DNA from: Bacteroidota bacterium
Lineage (GTDB): Bacteria; Bacteroidota; Bacteroidia; Bacteroidales; Prolixibacteraceae
Assembly: GCA_023488865.1 (NCBI GenBank)
Contig: JAMDDG010000401.1
Location: forward strand, 1 to 6,291
Direction: 5' to 3'
Length of the DNA stretch: 6,291 bases
The notes under the pieces were generated by a model. The model was not told the origin of the DNA and ran no database searches. It was given only the letters and a program-made list of their open reading frames with translations. Every line of letters starts with the position of its first letter. Positions within the stretch are counted from its first letter, which is position 1. Below, one piece after another: positions 4,753 through 6,291 of this stretch. Made by a program: the position numbers and the translations under genes.

Positions 4753-6221
4753 CGACCCGTAATTTTTTGGCTTTCGATCTGGGCGCCTCCTCGGGAAGGG
4801 CCATGTTAGGGACTGTTTCAAATCAAAGGCTCAAACTTACCGAGATCCATCGGTTCGAAAACCGCATGGTCGAAATTGACAACCATTTCTACTGGAACAT
4901 CTTCTCCATTTTTGATGAACTGAAAACCGGATTAAAAAAGTGCATCCGCGATTTTGGTATCCAGCCCGATTCGATTGCCATTGATACCTGGGGCGTCGAT
5001 TTTGCCTTTATCGACCGGGAAGGGATGATTGCCTCGCTCCCTTTCGCCTACCGGGACCATCGCACGGATACAGCCATGGAGGAGTTCTACAAGATTATAC
5101 CCAAAGAGGAACTTTACCTCATGACCGGTATTCAACTGATGCAATTCAATTCGCTTTTTCAGCTTTTTGTCAACCATCAAACCAAATCACCTCAGTACGA
5201 AACAGGCAAAGATTTGCTCTTCATGCCCGACGCCCTCTCCTATCTCTTCTGCGGGGTAAAAAAGAATGAATTTTCCATCGCTTCCACCTCCCAGCTATTG
5301 AAACCCGGGAAATTGGCCTACGAGGAAAAACTTTTCAAAGCCATGGGCGTTGATCTGTCTATCATGCAGGAGATTGTCCTGCCGGGCACGCTGCTGGGGA
5401 TGATCAAACCAGAGGTGCAAAAAGAGACCGGCAGCCGTGCAATACCGGTAATCGCCGTTGCCTCGCACGATACAGCATCGGCCATCGCGTCGGTGCCCGC
5501 TTCCGGGAAAAACTGGGCTTATATCAGCTCTGGCACCTGGTCCCTGATGGGAATCGAATCAGACAAACCACTTATATCCAAAGAGATACTTAACCTCAAT
5601 TTTACCAACGAAGGAGGAGTGGAAGGTACAACCCGATTCCTGAAAAACATCATGGGAATGTGGTTATTGCAGGAGTGTCGCAGGGTATGGTCGCAAGAGG
5701 TAAATTACTCTTGGAATGAAATGGTTGATTTAAGTACTCGCGCACAACCCTTTAAATGCCTGATTGATCCGGATGATACAAATTTCCTCAATCCGGCAGA
5801 TATGCCTGAGGCCATTACCAATTATTGCCTCAAAACCGGACAAACGCCTCCGCAATCGCATGGCGAATTCATCCGTTGCATTTTTGAAAGCCTGGCGATG
5901 AAGTACCGGCTCACCCTTGATTCCATCCGGTCGGTAATTTCCTATCCGATCGAAAAAGTGCACATTATCGGTGGCGGCGCCAACAACGAATTGCTCTGTC
6001 AATACAGCGCCAATGCCCTTGGGCTGCCCGTTGTTGCCGGTCCGATAGAAGCAACGGCCATCGGGAACATCCTGATCCAGGCCAAAGCGATGCATTCGGT
6101 CGATTCCCTGGAAGGGATACGGACGATGGTAAGAAACTCTTTTGACACCAAAACCTTCGAGCCACAGGATCCTTCGCTCTGGGAAACGCAACTGGAACGG
6201 TTTAGGAAGATTGTGAACTGA
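4749..6221 (+). CDS. rhaB: Rhamnulokinase (L-rhamnulose kinase, FGGY family)
   Basis: A complete 490-residue protein, the same size as E. coli RhaB (489). It phosphorylates L-rhamnulose to L-rhamnulose 1-phosphate with ATP in the cytoplasm, the second step of rhamnose breakdown. Sequence signs: N-terminal phosphate-binding loop FDLGASSGR (9-17), substrate-side IDTWGVDF (78-85), the likely catalytic base D241 in ASHDTASA (238-245), the ATP-side ISSGTWSLMG (259-268), and C-terminal GGGANNELLCQ (408-418) followed by GPIEATAIGN (431-440). These are the rhamnulokinase versions of the FGGY motifs; the DLGASSGR and IDTWGVDF forms separate it from xylulose, glycerol and gluconate kinases. Fuculokinase is the nearest alternative and is less likely. 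No rhamnose isomerase, aldolase or RhaT transporter gene is within the window, so the rest of the pathway must lie downstream or elsewhere. The start overlaps the upstream permease gene by ATGA. Confidence 0.93.
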   Translation: MTTRNFLAFDLGASSGRAMLGTVSNQRLKLTEIHRFENRMVEIDNHFYWNIFSIFDELKTGLKKCIRDFGIQPDSIAIDTWGVDFAFIDREGMIASLPFAYRDHRTDTAMEEFYKIIPKEELYLMTGIQLMQFNSLFQLFVNHQTKSPQYETGKDLLFMPDALSYLFCGVKKNEFSIASTSQLLKPGKLAYEEKLFKAMGVDLSIMQEIVLPGTLLGMIKPEVQKETGSRAIPVIAVASHDTASAIASVPASGKNWAYISSGTWSLMGIESDKPLISKEILNLNFTNEGGVEGTTRFLKNIMGMWLLQECRRVWSQEVNYSWNEMVDLSTRAQPFKCLIDPDDTNFLNPADMPEAITNYCLKTGQTPPQSHGEFIRCIFESLAMKYRLTLDSIRSVISYPIEKVHIIGGGANNELLCQYSANALGLPVVAGPIEATAIGNILIQAKAMHSVDSLEGIRTMVRNSFDTKTFEPQDPSLWETQLERFRKIVN

Positions 6222-6291
6222 ACTGCATTTCACCTGGATTATTGGCCTTTTCACCGGCATCTTCTCCTCTTCCGTTGATTTTGATTTCTAA
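6202..6291 (-). CDS. Possible C-terminal end of a convergent gene, open to the window edge
   Basis: On the minus strand a frame is open from the right edge (base 6291) to a TAA at 6202-6204, giving 29 residues that begin LEIKINGRGEDAGEK and end QFSSQSS. The composition is that of a hydrophilic protein tail. It would overlap the end of rhaB by 20 bp, tail to tail. With so few residues chance openness cannot be excluded, and no family is recognisable. Confidence 0.2.
   Translation of the reverse strand, partial: LEIKINGRGEDAGEKANNPGEMQFSSQSS

Noticed and set aside
5730..6260. 176-codon minus-strand frame over the rhaB 3' half
   Set aside because: Antisense to conserved kinase motifs, no recognisable domain; a shadow frame.
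6223..6291. Short hydrophobic plus-strand frame ending in TAA at the window edge
   Set aside because: Only 22 codons, would need a CTG start, and has no supporting ribosome site or known small-protein pattern.

Overview
The window looks like a chromosomal piece from a member of the Bacteroidota, possibly a Marinilabiliales/Bacteroidales-type organism. The evidence is A-rich leaders without clear Shine-Dalgarno sites in front of most genes, two good matches to the Bacteroidota -7 promoter element TAnnTTTG between the divergent genes, and the family types present. The exact taxon is inference. There are no rRNA or tRNA genes, CRISPR arrays or intact insertion sequences.

Layout. Bases 1-312 hold the 3' end of a HAD-fold hydrolase gene that starts outside the window. 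Next is a complete enolase gene (eno, 367-1647), followed by a GC-rich hairpin. A short gene at 1695-2111 reads as an MFS transporter from which two internal blocks are missing. Bases 2112-2785 are a stretch of gene remnants: an AT-rich frame with no ATG, a clean 71-codon internal piece of a CzcA/CusA-type RND metal-efflux pump on the minus strand, and a REP-like palindrome. A secreted alpha/beta-hydrolase (putative esterase) is on the minus strand (2786-3658). Divergent from it is a two-gene operon: a YeeE/YedE-family membrane protein (3754-4752) that overlaps a rhamnulokinase gene (rhaB, 4749-6221) by ATGA. The last 70 bases have no convincing gene. A minus-strand frame there is open to the window edge and may be the tail of a convergent gene.

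How the parts fit. Enolase is core glycolysis. The esterase and the YeeE-rhaB operon appear to fire from back-to-back promoters whose -7 boxes are only 20 bp apart, so their transcription may be linked. RhaB phosphorylates L-rhamnulose in rhamnose breakdown, and a secreted esterase is compatible with work on plant or algal glycans. The pairing of rhaB with a YeeE-type (sulfur-compound) permease is unusual and has no obvious explanation here. The region 1695-2785 looks like a deletion-scarred locus, in which several fragments have clean frames but missing flanks. I see no clear evidence of a wholly new multi-gene system. The best leads are the internally deleted MFS gene, the YeeE-RhaB coupling and the atypical enolase.
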